Assembly: GCA_944989445.1 (NCBI GenBank)
Contig: CALYLW010000124.1
Coordinates: forward strand, 675,001 to 739,000
Source: Ampullaceana balthica
Taxonomy: Eukaryota; Mollusca; Gastropoda; Lymnaeidae
Length of the DNA stretch: 64,000 bases
Direction: 5' to 3'
The notes below the pieces were generated by a model. That model made no database searches. It was given only the letters and a program-made list of their open reading frames with translations, and had not been told where the DNA came from. How positions within the stretch are numbered: the stretch's first letter is position 1; every line of letters begins with the position of its first letter. Shown in pieces: positions 47,026-59,389 of the stretch. The position numbers and the translations under genes were made by a program.

Positions 47026-47994
47026 CACATCCCTTGCCCTGCGACGACAATGTCCTGCAAACGCTTCAGCATAACAACTACCAAAACATAGCGTCCATGA
47101 ACTTCACAGGTCACCCTACACTTATTCCCGTCCTTGGGCGGGCTTTGTTACTAGTAAATAAATAAAAATTAAATAAATATTGAAAAAGATATCCTTGTAG
47201 CTACTCTCTGATTTTCAATCTTTTCACATCGCATATATTCGTGTTGAACCTTATTTGAAATATATGAAGAGCTTTCGAATGCAACTGAATAAAAATATGG
47301 TATCTAGTACCCAAAAGATGATTTTTTGCTAATTTTTATAAACTTATTAACAACCAGTAATTTGCCGCCCCAAACAAAGTGCCAGCCAAAGCATTAGCTT
47401 TCGATTGGCTCATGTTTGAAATTGACAGGGTACAGTAATTTTTGCTTTTAACAGGTGCAGCTGTCACTACTTTCTCATACAACTCAAGCCTCTTAGTATT
47501 TCAGCTGAGTTGTATAAGCATCAGAAGAACATGGAGTTTAAAGTTTTAGCAGCTGAAACGTTTACATATGTTAGGGGGATAGTTATTTTATCAATTTCTT
47601 ATTTGGTTTTTATTTTACTTTGATAAAAAGAGCTCCGCTTTCTCTTAAATTTTTTCGTTCAAGCTAATTGAGGTCTAGGTATTTTTCCGCCCCTAACAAA
47701 GTGCCGACTGGGACATTAGCCCCCCCTTGCCCCCTCTCGTTACGCCACTGCCCAGCGTTGGGTCTCTGAACATTGTTTAACCATGTTTTATTAGGCTGCT
47801 TCCAAATTCAAACAACGTCACATTAATGGCCTTATGGGAACAGATTTGATCTCTATCTCTAGTTCTCTCATTCAAGTATCTAAAAAATAATAATAATGCA
47901 TAAATAATGTTTTCTTCATTTGTGGTTTTATTTAATGACTTAACTAATGCATATTCACTTCTTAATTATTTAATCGTTTAAATAACGGTTAACT
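47026..47994. other. AT-rich intergenic DNA
   Basis: No gene recognised. It ends where the degenerate retrotransposon becomes readable. Confidence 0.45.
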
Positions 47995-48966
47995 TAGGGA
48001 ACTGTGCTAGGTTCCTTACTCTTTTTAATTTATATAAATTATTTACCCAGCAACATCTCAACAGTAACAAAAGTTAGGTTATTTGCTGATGATTGTATAA
48101 TCTATAGAACAATTAAATGAGAACAAGATAGCACAATCTTACAAAAAGACTTAGATGAATCGATAAAATTGGAAACTTACTGGAGTGTGTCTTGCAAACC
48201 AGAAAATAGTCAACTGTTAATAGTAACAAAGAAAAAGAAACAAATAAATTCAAAATATTTTATTAATGGAAAAGAACTAACCCAAAATAAAGATTCAAAA
48301 TAATTAGGAATAATAATAAATGAGAAACTATCATAGAATCCCCATGTGAATGAAGTGATTAAAAAATCAAACAAAGCCTTAGGCTTTATAAAAAGAAACT
48401 TTTACAGATGTAATAAAATACAAAACTAAAATACTACCTCAATTAGGTAAGACCTGTACTAGAATATGCATCTTCTATATGGGACCCATTCACTAAAGAA
48501 AACATTGATAAATTAGAACAAATTCAAAAAAGAGCATCCAGATTCGTTACTGGAGAATATTCAGAACTGACAAGAATTACCCCATAAGTTAAAACTTTAA
48601 ATCTTGAAACACTAGAGGATAGAAGAACCAAGAGTAAAATAGAAATTATACATAAGTATAAGTAATTACATTAATTCTAATTTAGAAATACAACACAAAG
48701 ATAACTTAATACAACATTCAGATAGACATAAGAATAAAAACACATTTCTTATTCCGTATGCAAGAACAAACACATACAAATTCTCGTTTTTCCCATTCGG
48801 AATTCGGGCTTGGAATGGGTTGCCTGAGGAAACCAGGAAAATCAACACTTGATCAACATTTAAAACTCTAATAAGAATGCAGGACTAGACGCAAACCATA
48901 GATAAGCGTAGGACGCAAAAATCTTCTGTATAGAAGCAGCGCCTGTAACAGATAAGATAAGATAAA
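47995..48966 (+). pseudogene. degenerate non-LTR retrotransposon, C-terminal half of reverse transcriptase
   Basis: Translation with frame changes gives GTVLGSLLF, then INYLPSNISTV and RLFADDCIIYRT (FADD at 48082-48093), YFINGKELTQNKDS and NPHVNEVIKKSNKALGFI. Later come LEQIQKRASRFVTGEYS and FPFGIRAWNGLP. These are the palm, thumb and C-terminal landmarks of Jockey/CR1-type elements, quite unlike the RTE element at 1554. Several stops break it. The end is (GATAA)n at 48951-48965, probably the 3' tail. It is truncated at the 5' side, before the QG motif. Confidence 0.85.
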
Positions 48967-49269
48967 CTGATTTTATTTTATTTGGTCTAGTTTCATTAAC
49001 AATCTTTAAATACACTTTTCAATTTGCTAACTATTTGAGCCTGAGATTGAGTTTAGGCACAATACTTCTTAACGCCGTGGTTGTAACAAGTTGCTCTTTG
49101 CTATTATCTCTCTTATCTTTCGCCTCTCTCATCATCCTGTTCTTCTTTTATCCCTTTCCCCCTCTACTCATTCTGTCTCTTTTATTCCCCACTTATTTCA
49201 ATGTCATTCTTTCTCCATCTCCCAATTCTGTTATAGTCTCTCTACGCCTAAGCTACTTTATTATATTCG

Positions 49270-49384
49270 CTCTTCTTTACTTCACTTTCTCTCTCTGTCT
49301 CTCACTGTCTCTCTCTCTCCCTCTCTCTCTGTCTGTCTCTCTCTCTCTCTCTCTTTCTATATATCCTCCTTTTCTCTCTTTCTC
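49270..49384. repeat. (CT)n-rich tract
   Basis: TCTCTCT with CTGT interruptions, inside a broader pyrimidine-rich strand region (49090-49430) that produces long but meaningless Ser/Leu frames. Confidence 0.92.
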
Positions 49385-49665
49385 CCTGTCTCCAGTTTTG
49401 GGGGTTTCCTCTCACTCACTCTCTCTCATTTTCCATCATGTGTAGTGTGTCACAATGACATTCGGTCGGATCTTCCCAGAAAACAATGCTTTCTGTCTGA
49501 TAAACGTTCTGTGGGATCCGTGCAACGCGGGTGGGAGAGAGGGGTAAAGTTTAGACAAGGGCAGACAAACCAGCAAGTTTACAGACAACAAAGGGAAGAC
49601 ACTCTTTACAAATGAAAACAAACGGGGGCGTTTGAAGAAGTTGAAATAAAAATGGAAATAACTCA

Positions 49666-49925
49666 TACACTTATACGTGTGTACACTTCTTGGAACAACG
49701 TGTACACTTATACGTGTGTACACTTCTTGGAACAACGTGTACACTTATACCTTTGTACACTCTTACACTTGTACGTGTGTACTCTTATACACTTATACGT
49801 GTGTACACTCTTACACTTGTACGTGTGTACTCTTATACACTTATACGTGTGTACACTCTTACACTTGTACGTGTGTACTCTTATACACTTATACGAGTGT
49901 ATATTTCTTGGAACAGCTTATACAC
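49666..49925. repeat. compound minisatellite of TACACTTATACGTGTG units
   Basis: Two kinds of unit: CACTTATACGTGTGTACACT-TCTTGGAACAACGTGTA (near 49667-49745), then a 48-bp unit with ACTCTTACACTTGTACGTGT and GTACTCTTATACACTTATACG repeated about three times. Dyads such as GTACACGTGTAC-like strings are frequent. Confidence 0.92.
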
Positions 49926-50240
49926 GTGTACTGATGTATACTTCTTTTACAATTCTATACTCTTGTTGACACTCTTCTCGTACATTTATGTAGGGTACAA
50001 GAATAGGCTTTTTAATGTCATTCATGTCCTGAGCTGGTTCTTAGGCCAAATGCTCTGAGAATAGAATTAGTCCACACACAATAAGATTTTTCTAATGGGA
50101 CATGTCATGGCATGAAAAGGTCCGTTAATCAAATATGTACCAGCTAGAATAGAATAAGTAAGAGCGCTCGTCCTGTGATAGAGCAGAATCCCTTATATAA
50201 GGCCTTCCTGTGACAGAACAGCTCCTGTCGTGTTAAGGCT

Positions 50241-52688
50241 CATATGGTATATCAACTACTGTGGTAACACAGACCATGTGGTATATCAACTACTGTGGTA
50301 ACACAGACCATATGGTATATCAACTACTGTGGTAACACAGACCATGTGGTATATCAACTACTGTGGTAACACAGACCATATGGTATATCAACTACTGTGG
50401 TAACACAGACCATGTGGTATATCAACTACTGTGGTAACACAGACCATGTGGTATATCAACTACTGTGGTAACACAGACCATGTGGTATATCAACTACTGT
50501 GGTAACACAGACCATGTGGTATATCAACTACTGTGGTAACACAGACCATGTGGTATATCAACTACTGTGGTAACACAGACCATGTGGTATATCAACTACT
50601 GTGGTAACACAGACCATGTGGTATATCAACTACTGTGGTAACACAGACCATATGGTATATCAACTACTGTGGTAACACAGACCATGTGGTATATCAACTA
50701 CTGTGGTAACACAGACCATATGGTATATCAACTACTGTGGTAACACAGACCATGTGGTATATCAACTACTGTGGTAACACAGACCATGTGGTATATCAAC
50801 TACTGTGGTAACACAGACCATATGGTATATCAACTACTGTGGTAACACAGACCATGTGGTATATCAACTACTGTGGTAACACAGACCATGTGGTATATCA
50901 ACTACTGTGGTAACACAGACCATGTGGTATATCAACTACTGTGGTAACACAGACCATATGGTATATCAACTACTGTGGTAACACAGACCATGTGGTATAT
51001 CAACTACTGTGGTAACACAGACCATGTGGTATATCAACTACTGTGGTAACACAGACCATGTGGTATATCAACTACTGTGGTAACACAGACCATGTGGTAT
51101 ATCAACTACTGTGGTAACACAGACCATGTGGTATATCAACTACTGTGGTAACACAGACCATATGGTATATCAACTACTGTGGTAACACAGACCATATGGT
51201 ATATCAACTACTGTGGTAACACAGACCATATGGTATATCAACTACTGTGGTAACACAGACCATATGGTATATCAACTACTGTGGTAACACAGACCATATG
51301 GTATATCAACTACTGTGGTAACACAGACCATATGGTATATCAACTACTGTGGTAACACAGACCATATGGTATATCAACTACTGTGGTAACACAGACCATA
51401 TGGTATATCAACTACTGTGGTAACACAGACCATATGGTATATCAACTACTGTGGTAACACAGACCATATGGTATATCAACTACTGTGGTAACACAGACCA
51501 TATGGTATATCAACTACTGTGGTAACACAGACCATATGGTATATCAACTACTGTGGTAACACAGACCATATGGTATATCAACTACTGTGGTAACACAGAC
51601 CATATGGTATATCAACTACTGTGGTAACACAGACCATATGGTATATCAACTACTGTGGTAACACAGACCATATGGTATATCAACTACTGTGGTAACACAG
51701 ACCATATGGTATATCAACTACTGTGGTAACACAGACCATGTGGTATATCAACTACTGTGGTAACACAGACCATGTGGTATATCAACTACTGTGGTAACAC
51801 AGACCATGTGGTATATCAACTACTGTGGTAACACAGACCATGTGGTATATCAACTACTGTGGTAACACAGACCATGTGGTATATCAACTACTGTGGTAAC
51901 ACAGACCATGTGGTATATCAACTACTGTGGTAACACAGACCATATGGTATATCAACTACTGTGGTAACACAGACCATATGGTATATCAACTACTGTGGTA
52001 ACACAGACCATATGGTATATCAACTACTGTGGTAACACAGACCATATGGTATATCAACTACTGTGGTAACACAGACCATATGGTATATCAACTACTGTGG
52101 TAACACAGACCATATGGTATATCAACTACTGTGGTAACACAGACCATATGGTATATCAACTACTGTGGTAACACAGACCATATGGTATATCAACTACTGT
52201 GGTAACACAGACCATATGGTATATCAACTACTGTGGTAACACAGACCATATGGTATATCAACTACTGTGGTAACACAGACCATATGGTATATCAACTACT
52301 GTGGTAACACAGACCATATGGTATATCAACTACTGTGGTAACACAGACCATATGGTATATCAACTACTGTGGTAACACAGACCATATGGTATATCAACTA
52401 CTGTGGTAACACAGACCATATGGTATATCAACTACTGTGGTAACACAGACCATATGGTATATCAACTACTGTGGTAACACAGACCATATGGTATATCAAC
52501 TACTGTGGTAACACAGACCATATGGTATATCAACTACTGTGGTAACACAGACCATATGGTATATCAACTACTGTGGTAACACAGACCATATGGTATATCA
52601 ACTACTGTGGTAACACAGACCATATGGTATATCAACTACTGTGGTAACACAGACCATATGGTATATCAACTACTGTGGTAAAACAGCT
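50241..52688. repeat. 34-bp minisatellite, 72 units with no length variation
   Basis: The unit is CATATGGTATATCAACTACT followed by GTGGTAACACAGAC. Its start recurs every 34 bp from 50241 to 52655, with no insertion or deletion. The one common variant is CATATG or CATGTG. Units 1-27 mix both, 28-44 are all CATATG, 45-50 all CATGTG, 51-72 all CATATG. The last unit ends GTAAAACAG. There are no unique spacers and no coding. Confidence 0.98.
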
Positions 52689-53100
52689 CACGTATTAGAG
52701 CAGACACCATGCTAGAAAAGTTCTAGATAGAAGAATATCTCCCGAAATCGCATAGGCCCCGTCAAATTTTGACCCCAATATATAAAATGTACCACCGTTA
52801 AAATGTTTCATGTTTTCTTTTCCGTGTGTGTTTAATACATGGGTGCAAAAATGAAAACTGCGTCTACATCTCGTCTATTTTTGAATATATGTTGTTTTAC
52901 ATTTTACCGTAGTTTGGTAATTGTCAATAAAAAAAAACTCACAGCGATTATTTCAAACACCAAATTCAGGCCAAATGAAACTGCAAGACAGTCATAAGAA
53001 CAGCTGTGTATTTGCTGTAAAAATTGTTTTAGTCTTTAGCATTGGAAAAGGCAGATTACCACAACAGTTTCTATAAATTAATAACTTATATTGTTAAGGG
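52689..53100. other. intergenic DNA
   Basis: Nothing recognised. A weakly repeat-like start of the next element may begin about 53040. Confidence 0.4.
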
Positions 53101-54200
53101 CAAAGCTCAAAGTTCTGCCAGAATATGCCGGCCAATTCGCACTTTGGCCAAGAATTCTGACCAAAGTCCGATGTACTTACAAATAACATTGCATATCCTA
53201 CTCGGGCCTGCCATTTCGCAAAATGGCGGTTATCCTTGGCTAAAGCTCGATGTGGTAGTGGGAGACTGCGCAGAGGGGTTATCTATAATTTAGTTACAGG
53301 GGAAGGCCATGAAAACGTCGAACAAGAAATGGAGGATGCTATAAATGCAGGGGGACGGCCCCCAGAAATGGTGATGCCATTGCAAAGTTCAGACTAGTTG
53401 CCTGACGATTACCACGCGAAACAAAATTGTATGGTGTGTGAAAAAGAGTGTAGTTCAACCTATTATTATGAATTCTGCGGCAAAGTTGTGCATGCAATTT
53501 GTGGAATCATCTGTGACGCAGACGTAGGGCTTGGAAGGAAGATAACTTGCAGGCCCTGTCATAATAATCAAAAAATCAAACAGAAGAGTTAAGCAACTCA
53601 CGATAGTTTGCAAGGTATACCTGCGAAGAATCTAAGAAATTCAGATGCAAAATTCCCTCCAGCGTCAATAAACCAGATGTTGACAAAGGTCGCGGCGAGG
53701 ATGGCTTCTAAAAGCTAGAAAAAGTGTTCTCAAACAACTGTTTTCCAGAAGACTGCTCACACAGGAATCCGTGGGCATAGGAGAAAAAATCATTACGAAC
53801 CATCACGTACCGGCGACCAAGGCCACACTCGATGCAATTGCAGTAAATGTGAAACAAAATTCAGCAAATGTAGGAAGAACAAACAGTAAAGTTCCTCCTG
53901 TTATAAAAAGTGATGACAGGCAGAGATAATTTACTACACTTTATAATCTTCATCATCGCAAATTGATTTTAAATAATGTTAGTTAATAATCAATGTAAAG
54001 TATCAAATTCTACAGGTCCACGACAATCTGCTCATGATTTCTTTCTTCCGACTTTGGCCAATCGATCCACGCCATTTCGCGAGCTGGCCGGCTAAATCCC
54101 GATTTTCGGACTTTGACCGGACAATTTACAGTTTACAGCAACATTGGCCAGTTCCCAAATTGACCGGCTAATTCACAGTCTGGCCGATTTCGAGCTTAGC
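53101..54200. mobile_element. DNA-element remnant with GGCCANNTTNGC-rich ends and a Cys-rich ORF
   Basis: Left part: GCCGGCCAATTCGCACTTTG, GACCAAAGTCCGATG and GCCATTTCGCAAAATGGC. Right part (54045-54190): ACTTTGGCCAATCG, CCATTTCGCGAGCTGGCCGG, CGGACTTTGACCGGAC and TTGACCGGCTAATTCACAG. The same words occur in inverse orientation at the two sides, suggesting complex terminal inverted repeats. A broken zinc-finger ORF lies between. The superfamily is not determined, and no target duplication was identified. Confidence 0.45.
53243..53592 (+). pseudogene. broken Cys-rich zinc-finger protein of a transposon
   Basis: A frame reads RGVIYNLVTGEGHENVEQEM and PPEMVMPLQSSD to a TAG at 53393-53395. It then reads on as DDYHAKQNCMVCEKECS, FCGKVVHAICG and ITCRPCHNN to a TAA. 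The Cys/His spacing (CxxC, FCG...VVHAICG, CxxC) looks like a PHD/RING-like zinc finger found at the C-terminus of integrase-like transposon proteins in invertebrates. That likeness is from memory of the family type. Only this end is left. Confidence 0.5.
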
Positions 54201-54292
54201 TCGTAACGTATACAGGGAGTTCTCGGGTTATGCCGGTCCTGACTACGCAGTTTCGTGGTTACGAACGAGCTCCGGTATAAATATAAATAAAA

Positions 54293-54723
54293 CAAACCCG
54301 TAAAAACAAAGTTTTTGACTATAAATCCCTTATATATGAGACATAACTAACAGTATTGATTATTTTCAAACATTTACAGACTGAATCTGTCTTAACAGTG
54401 CCCCGGCGCTTCGACGGGTCGCCTCAACGCGTCAACTCAAAATTTTCAACGTGGGGAAAAAAAACAATAACAAACCGTGAATTTGAATTACATACCTCAT
54501 ATAAGGAGAAACTAAAAATGCATTAATTTAATTACGGTACGTTTGATCGATTTGAAATTTTGATAGGATGCATTGTTAGGTTAGACGGGTCCGTGTGCCA
54601 AATTTCAGCTCGATCCGATCACGGGAAAAGGGTCATTTTCGACTTTTGTTTTTCCGCCCGCCCGCCCGCCCAGCCCATGAGATGACGACAGAGACGGCCG
54701 CGAAGTTAATATAAGGGATTTAA
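54293..54723 (+). mobile_element. AAATCCYTTATA element, CCCTTATAT subfamily
   Basis: Starts AACCCGTAAAAACAAAGTTT and ATAAATCCCTTATATATGAG. It ends GTTAATATAAGGGATTTAAA. The core is GGTACGTTTGATCGATTTGA, then (CCCG)n at 54655-54670. No coding. Closest relative in the window is 59390. Confidence 0.7.
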
Positions 54724-54880
54724 AAATAATATTACACGTCCTTCCGTCTTAAGAGGTTAATAGTTACTTTAATTCATGTGCTCTGGAATTCTTTTCTCTT
54801 TTTTAAATACGTTTTTATGTCATTAACTGTGTTTTTTTAATAGCAATGTACGTACAGTATACTTTACAGTATATTATATA

Positions 54881-56075
54881 CTAGTTTGTGCTGCGGCGCC
54901 GTGGCGCCTGCGGCGCCTCCCCTTTTTTAAGGGCGCCTACGGCGCCCACCTTTATCAAAAGCCCCCTAACTTGTCCTTGTATGATAAATACATAATATTA
55001 AAATTTCTTAAATGTACACAAAGTATTTTATAAAACACATAAAAAAAAATTAAATTTTATGTCAAAAGCCCAAGTAACTTATCCTTGTATGATAAATACG
55101 AAATATTCCTGAAATGTACACAAAGTATGTATATAATATATGTTGTGCTGCGGCGCCCACCTTTATTTAGGGCGCCTACGGCGCCCACTTTTTTCAAAAG
55201 CCCAACAAACTTGTCCTTGTATGATAAATACGTAATATTAAACTACCTTAATTGTACACAAAGTAATTTAAAATAGAGGTTGTCTTTTTTTCAGTGCTAA
55301 TCACCACACGATTTTTAAACTAATTTTAGAAAGCAGCTCACCAAATTACTGCACCAAAAAATAACTATTTGAGTCAGTCAGCACTGCTTACAACACAACA
55401 TTTTTAAAAAGCAGAGTGATGTCCCTTAGCGTTAGGAATCGGCGATAATTGAGCTTAAATATATAATATATTTTTACAGTGCTAATCACCACACGATTTT
55501 TCAACTAATTTTAGAAAGCAGCGTACCAAATTACTGCACCAAAAATAACTATTTGAGTCAATCAGCACTGCTTACAACACAAAATTTTTAAAAAAGCAGA
55601 GTGAAGTCCCTTAGCGTTAGGCATCGGCGATAATTGAGCGTAAAATATATTATATATATATATGATTTTTATGCTACGTCTTACACTGAAAATCGGGTTA
55701 CGGCGCGTCTTAAGAACGGATCAACGTTTGTTGCTATAACAATACTATATATATATATACTTTTTTTTAAAAGCCCAAGTAACTTATCCTTGTTTGCTAA
55801 ATACGAAATATTAAACTTCCTGAAATGTACACCAAGTATTTTATAATTATAAATCCTCAAAATCCTCTTTTTACATCGTTCTCTTTTCCAAAATTAAAAT
55901 ATAAACTAAAACTATGACGTCATATAATATATTTTTTTAGAATCTTTTTGAATTTTTTGAATTTTGCACACCTCCTGATGTGCGCCTTGTATATATACTT
56001 AAATATAAGCTCAAAAATGACGTCATAGAGCTACGGTTCCTTCCTTCCAACCTGTGACTTGGGATATTATATTGT
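54881..56075 (-). mobile_element. Helitron-like GGCGCC-hairpin element, copy 3
   Basis: Plus-strand left end A-CTAGTTTGTGCTGCGGCGCC, with GC hairpins at 54895-54920 and 54929-54942. Three tandem units of the AAAGCCC...TATGATAAATAC...ACAAAGTA segment follow (54955-55030, 55066-55130, 55192-55270). Two copies of GTGCTAATCACCACACGATT with TTAGAAAGCAGC come next (55293, 55480), then ATGACGTCATA and CTGTGACTTGGGATATTATA at the right end. No coding. Confidence 0.5.
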
Positions 56076-56322
56076 TTACTAGGTTGTGCTGCGGCGCACA
56101 CTTTTTTTAAGGTGCCTACGTCACCCACCTTTTTCAAAGCACAACTAACTTGTCCTTGTATGATAAATATGTAATATTAAACTTCCTTAAATGTACACAA
56201 AGTATTTTATAATAGGGGTTGTTGGGCGCCTACGGCACCCACTTTTGGGTTCAAAAGCCCAAGTAATTATCCTTGTATGATAAATCCGAAATATTTCTGA
56301 AGTGTACTTAATGTATTTATAT

Positions 56323-56957
56323 TAGGACTGCGGAAATTAACGATTAATTTCTCAATTAATCGTTAAAAATTTTTATCGATTAAAATTATTTGAATCGATA
56401 AAAATTCGATTAAAGTTAAAGAAAATATTTATAATATTTTTCAATTTTTTTTATTAATAAATAATTAATTATTAATACTTAATAATAATTTATATATTTT
56501 TTTACGTACAAACTTCTCCCGCGTAATATTATAATTTATTTTATTACTTTATGTGGACCGGCATACGTCAACTAAAAAATGGCTGACAGCATCAGCGCAG
56601 TTAAATTTATACATATAACTAGAAAGTTTAGCAAAAAATTTGTTTTTAAGATAACTGCGGATGACAAAGTCAAAGATGGTGAAAATGTTTACTGTGTTCA
56701 CTGCCATAACCAATTCTCTTTTAAAGGATCAAATACATCGCTGACGTACCACCTTCAGCACAAACAGCCGATCAAGTATCAACACATTGTCATAAAATTT
56801 AGTTCAAAATATTCTTAATTTTCAATGTCCGTGAGAAATGTTCAGTTTAATGACGTCATAATTTTTTTTGGGGGGCTTTAATCGAAATTATCGATTAATT
56901 AATCGATAATTTTTCAAAATTTAGCTATTAAATTTAAATTAATCGATAACAGCCCTA
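56323..56957 (+). mobile_element. deleted hAT element with transposase remnant
   Basis: Starts TAGGACTGCGGAAATTAACG and ends ATCGATAACAGCCCTA. It is flanked by a perfect 8-bp duplication ATTTATAT (56315-56322, 56958-56965). TCGATTAAT motifs crowd both ends. It shares termini with 23323 and keeps a BED-finger coding piece. Confidence 0.9.
56579..56818 (+). pseudogene. BED zinc-finger N-terminus of a hAT transposase
   Basis: A 79-codon frame contains VYCVHCHNQFSFKGSNTSL and TYHLQHKQP. This matches the BED-finger layout (C39-x2-C42, then H58 and a second His in HLxxKHP). The expected last His is Gln63 here, though H61 is near. The catalytic and dimerisation parts of a hAT transposase are absent; the frame stops at TAA. 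Its position in the middle of 8-bp-flanked hAT termini supports the call. Non-functional. Confidence 0.75.
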
Positions 56958-57242
56958 ATTTATATTTTTATTTTTTTACAGTGCTAATCACAACACGATT
57001 TTTAAACTAATTTTAGAAAGCAGCGCACCAAATTACTGCACAAAAAAATAACTATTTGAGTCAGTCAACACTGTTTACATACAACACAAATGCTGACGTC
57101 AAAGGTTCGTGCGTTGTTTGGTTAATATTAATCTGAAAACCAAAATGATTATGATTTAAAGTCTATATTTTCAATTTTAAAAAGAGAGAGAGAGTAATGT
57201 CCCTTAGCGTAAGGCCACAGTCATACATAATTGAGGGTAAAT

Positions 57243-57348
<106 letters not shown>

Positions 57349-57659
57349 GGGGTTTTAGTGCGCCTACGGCTCACTTTTTTTGGTAAAAAGCCCAAGTAAC
57401 TTATCCTTGTTTGATAATACGAAATATTAAACTTCCTGTAATGTACACAAAGTATTTTATAATTATAAATCCTCAAATCCTCTTTTTACATCGCTCTCTT
57501 TTCCAAAATTAAAAATATAAACAAAAACTATGATGTCATATAATATTTTTTTTATAATCTTTTAGAATTTTGCACACCTCCTGATGCGCGCCTTGTATAT
57601 ATACTTAAATATAAGCTTTAAAAAATGACGTCATAGCGCTACGGATCCTTCCTTCCTTC

Positions 57660-57892
57660 GGAGCCGTCCATAAAGTACGTCTCGCTCCAGAGGAGGGGAG
57701 GGGGATTAAGAAAGTGTGACACTTTGTGACAGTGGGAGGGGGGTCCGGCCATGTGTGACGTCACGGTGTTTTACATTAAATTTTAATTATTTTGTTAATA
57801 AAAAACAACATTTTTGTTCGAAAGTGTGACGTACTTTAGGGGGGGATTTAAAAATGGACAAAAATAGCGTGACGCACTTAATGGACGGCCCC
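57660..57892. mobile_element. GGGGCCGTCCATAAA MITE
   Basis: Termini GGAGCCGTCCATAAAGTACG and CACTTAATGGACGGCCCC are inverted, with TTC on each side (3-bp duplication). The uninterrupted host repeat at 56030-56060 (TCCTTCCTTCCAACCTGTGACTTGG) shows the empty site. Confidence 0.8.
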
Positions 57893-58019
57893 TTCCAGTG
57901 ACTTGAGCTATTATATTGTTTATAATTGTAGCGTGGTGCGCATTATATTGACACATTCTTGCTGTGATGTAGCGTGAGGGGATATGACGTCATATTGTGT
58001 TAAGTTTCAGAATTACTTA

Positions 58020-58838
58020 TTTGAATCGACTTTTAATGTAATCTAGCATTTTTTCCCTTGATAAAAAATCCGGAAATTCCTTGTTGGAAATGGAGTTTAA
58101 ATACTCATTCGAGTTTTTATTTCTTGTTTTAACTTGATATCATGCACCATTTGGGTCCGGCGGCCCTTAATGTCATTTTTTTAAAATATAAGCAATATTA
58201 ATATTATTTTTAACCTTGGCTACCGGCTGGATAGTAGACAACACCTTAAGACCCTTATTAAAATACTTTATGGAATAAAACTTATAAATCAACTCCTATT
58301 TTATTTCACTTTCACACATTTTGTGCAAATACCTTAAAATAAAGTTAAACATTAATAATGGGTTACACGTGAGTTGAACTTAATATCTCAAAGTTTGTAG
58401 CCAAGGCTTTTGTGGTGCATACGGTTTCTAAATGCAAATTTAATTGAAAAGTAATCGCATTATCCACTTTATTCTGGGGCGTTCTTACAAATTATGTAAA
58501 GTAATTATTTTTGCTAGAACTTATTTATTTTGTAACCTATTTTATTGGGACAATTTTGCAAAATTTTACCTTATTTCTCGGAATATGAATTTAACAAGGA
58601 TCGCGAGCAAAGGGAGTCATAACAGGGAAAATGATCTAAACCAGAACGGTATCTTATTATGCAACGGAATCATACTGGGGTATGTGATCCAATCAAAGTA
58701 CATGATCGTGCCGGGGAAAGGAATTTTTCTTCAAGAATGGGATCTTTCTATGCAACGTCATCGTACCGTGTATGGATCCATAGTCAGATTTCATGTCTTC
58801 TGAGATCGCAGCAAAGCGCGACGGGTAAGCAGCTAGTT
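58020..58838 (+). mobile_element. Helitron-like element, 3' part
   Basis: Ends GCAAAGCGCGACGGGTAAGC-AGCTAG-T (CTAG at 58834-58837), a typical Helitron 3' end in animals. Upstream, ATCATGCACCATTTGGGTCC and GGCGGCCCTTAATGTCATTT match 63510-63555 (CATCTTGCACCAATTGGGAT, GATGGTCCTCAAAGTCGTTT). That places this copy in the same family as the 5' part at 63293. The 5' end is not seen here. The frame at 58444-58803 lies inside and has no helicase or Rep motif. Confidence 0.5.
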
Positions 58839-59389
58839 TGAAAATGATGTTTAAATTCACCTACAGGTTTCTAGGGGAATGTTTGTGCGTATGTGTGCAT
58901 GCTTATGTGTATGCATGTGTCTATTTGTGGTTCAGGCTCAAATAACACCTCAGCAACAAACAATCACATTAATTTTAAAAATGGAAAAGAGCGTTTTCAA
59001 AAAATTAATTCTATAATGTGTTTACTTGAGTACTGCACTAATCTACACAGAGAAATACTCTAAAATATTGAAAGCTTATTAACGACATTGCCACATTAAA
59101 CAACGACATGAATGAAAACAATCCAGGTCGAATAAATACAATTAACGCATTATATAGATTTCTTACACATCGCCAATCATGTTTTACTCAAAAACATGAA
59201 TTAATTTGGTTTTATATAACTCTACCTGTGTGATTAAAACTGAAAGCTAGCACACAAATTAGGCTCGTCAAATTAAGGGTTTCTGCGCACTAGATGGAGT
59301 TCAGATAGGGACTCAAAAGATCACTAATAAAATATAGTGATTGTTGTCCCCCTGTTTTGTGACCTTGAGGCCGATGGGATAATTAAACA
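58839..59389. other. AT-rich intergenic DNA
   Basis: Nothing recognised beyond a TGTGTATG-rich stretch at 58880-58925. Confidence 0.45.

Noticed and set aside
46669..47165. Overlapping Leu/Val/Cys-rich plus frames and Gln/Asn-rich minus frames
   Set aside because: Artefacts of the (TTG)n tract, open in several frames at once.
49035..49615. Long Ser/Leu/Phe-rich plus frames resembling membrane proteins
   Set aside because: They arise from a pyrimidine-rich strand with a (CT)n tract.
49652..50058. Repetitive frames with VCTLLHLY and YTLTLVRV repeats
   Set aside because: They come from a 48-bp minisatellite, whose length is a multiple of three.
50241..52688. CRISPR-like regular array
   Set aside because: Units are directly joined with no unique spacers, the genome is animal, and there are no cas genes; it is a minisatellite.
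58444..58803. 119-codon plus-strand frame
   Set aside because: It lies inside a Helitron-like element and shows no Rep, helicase or other motif.
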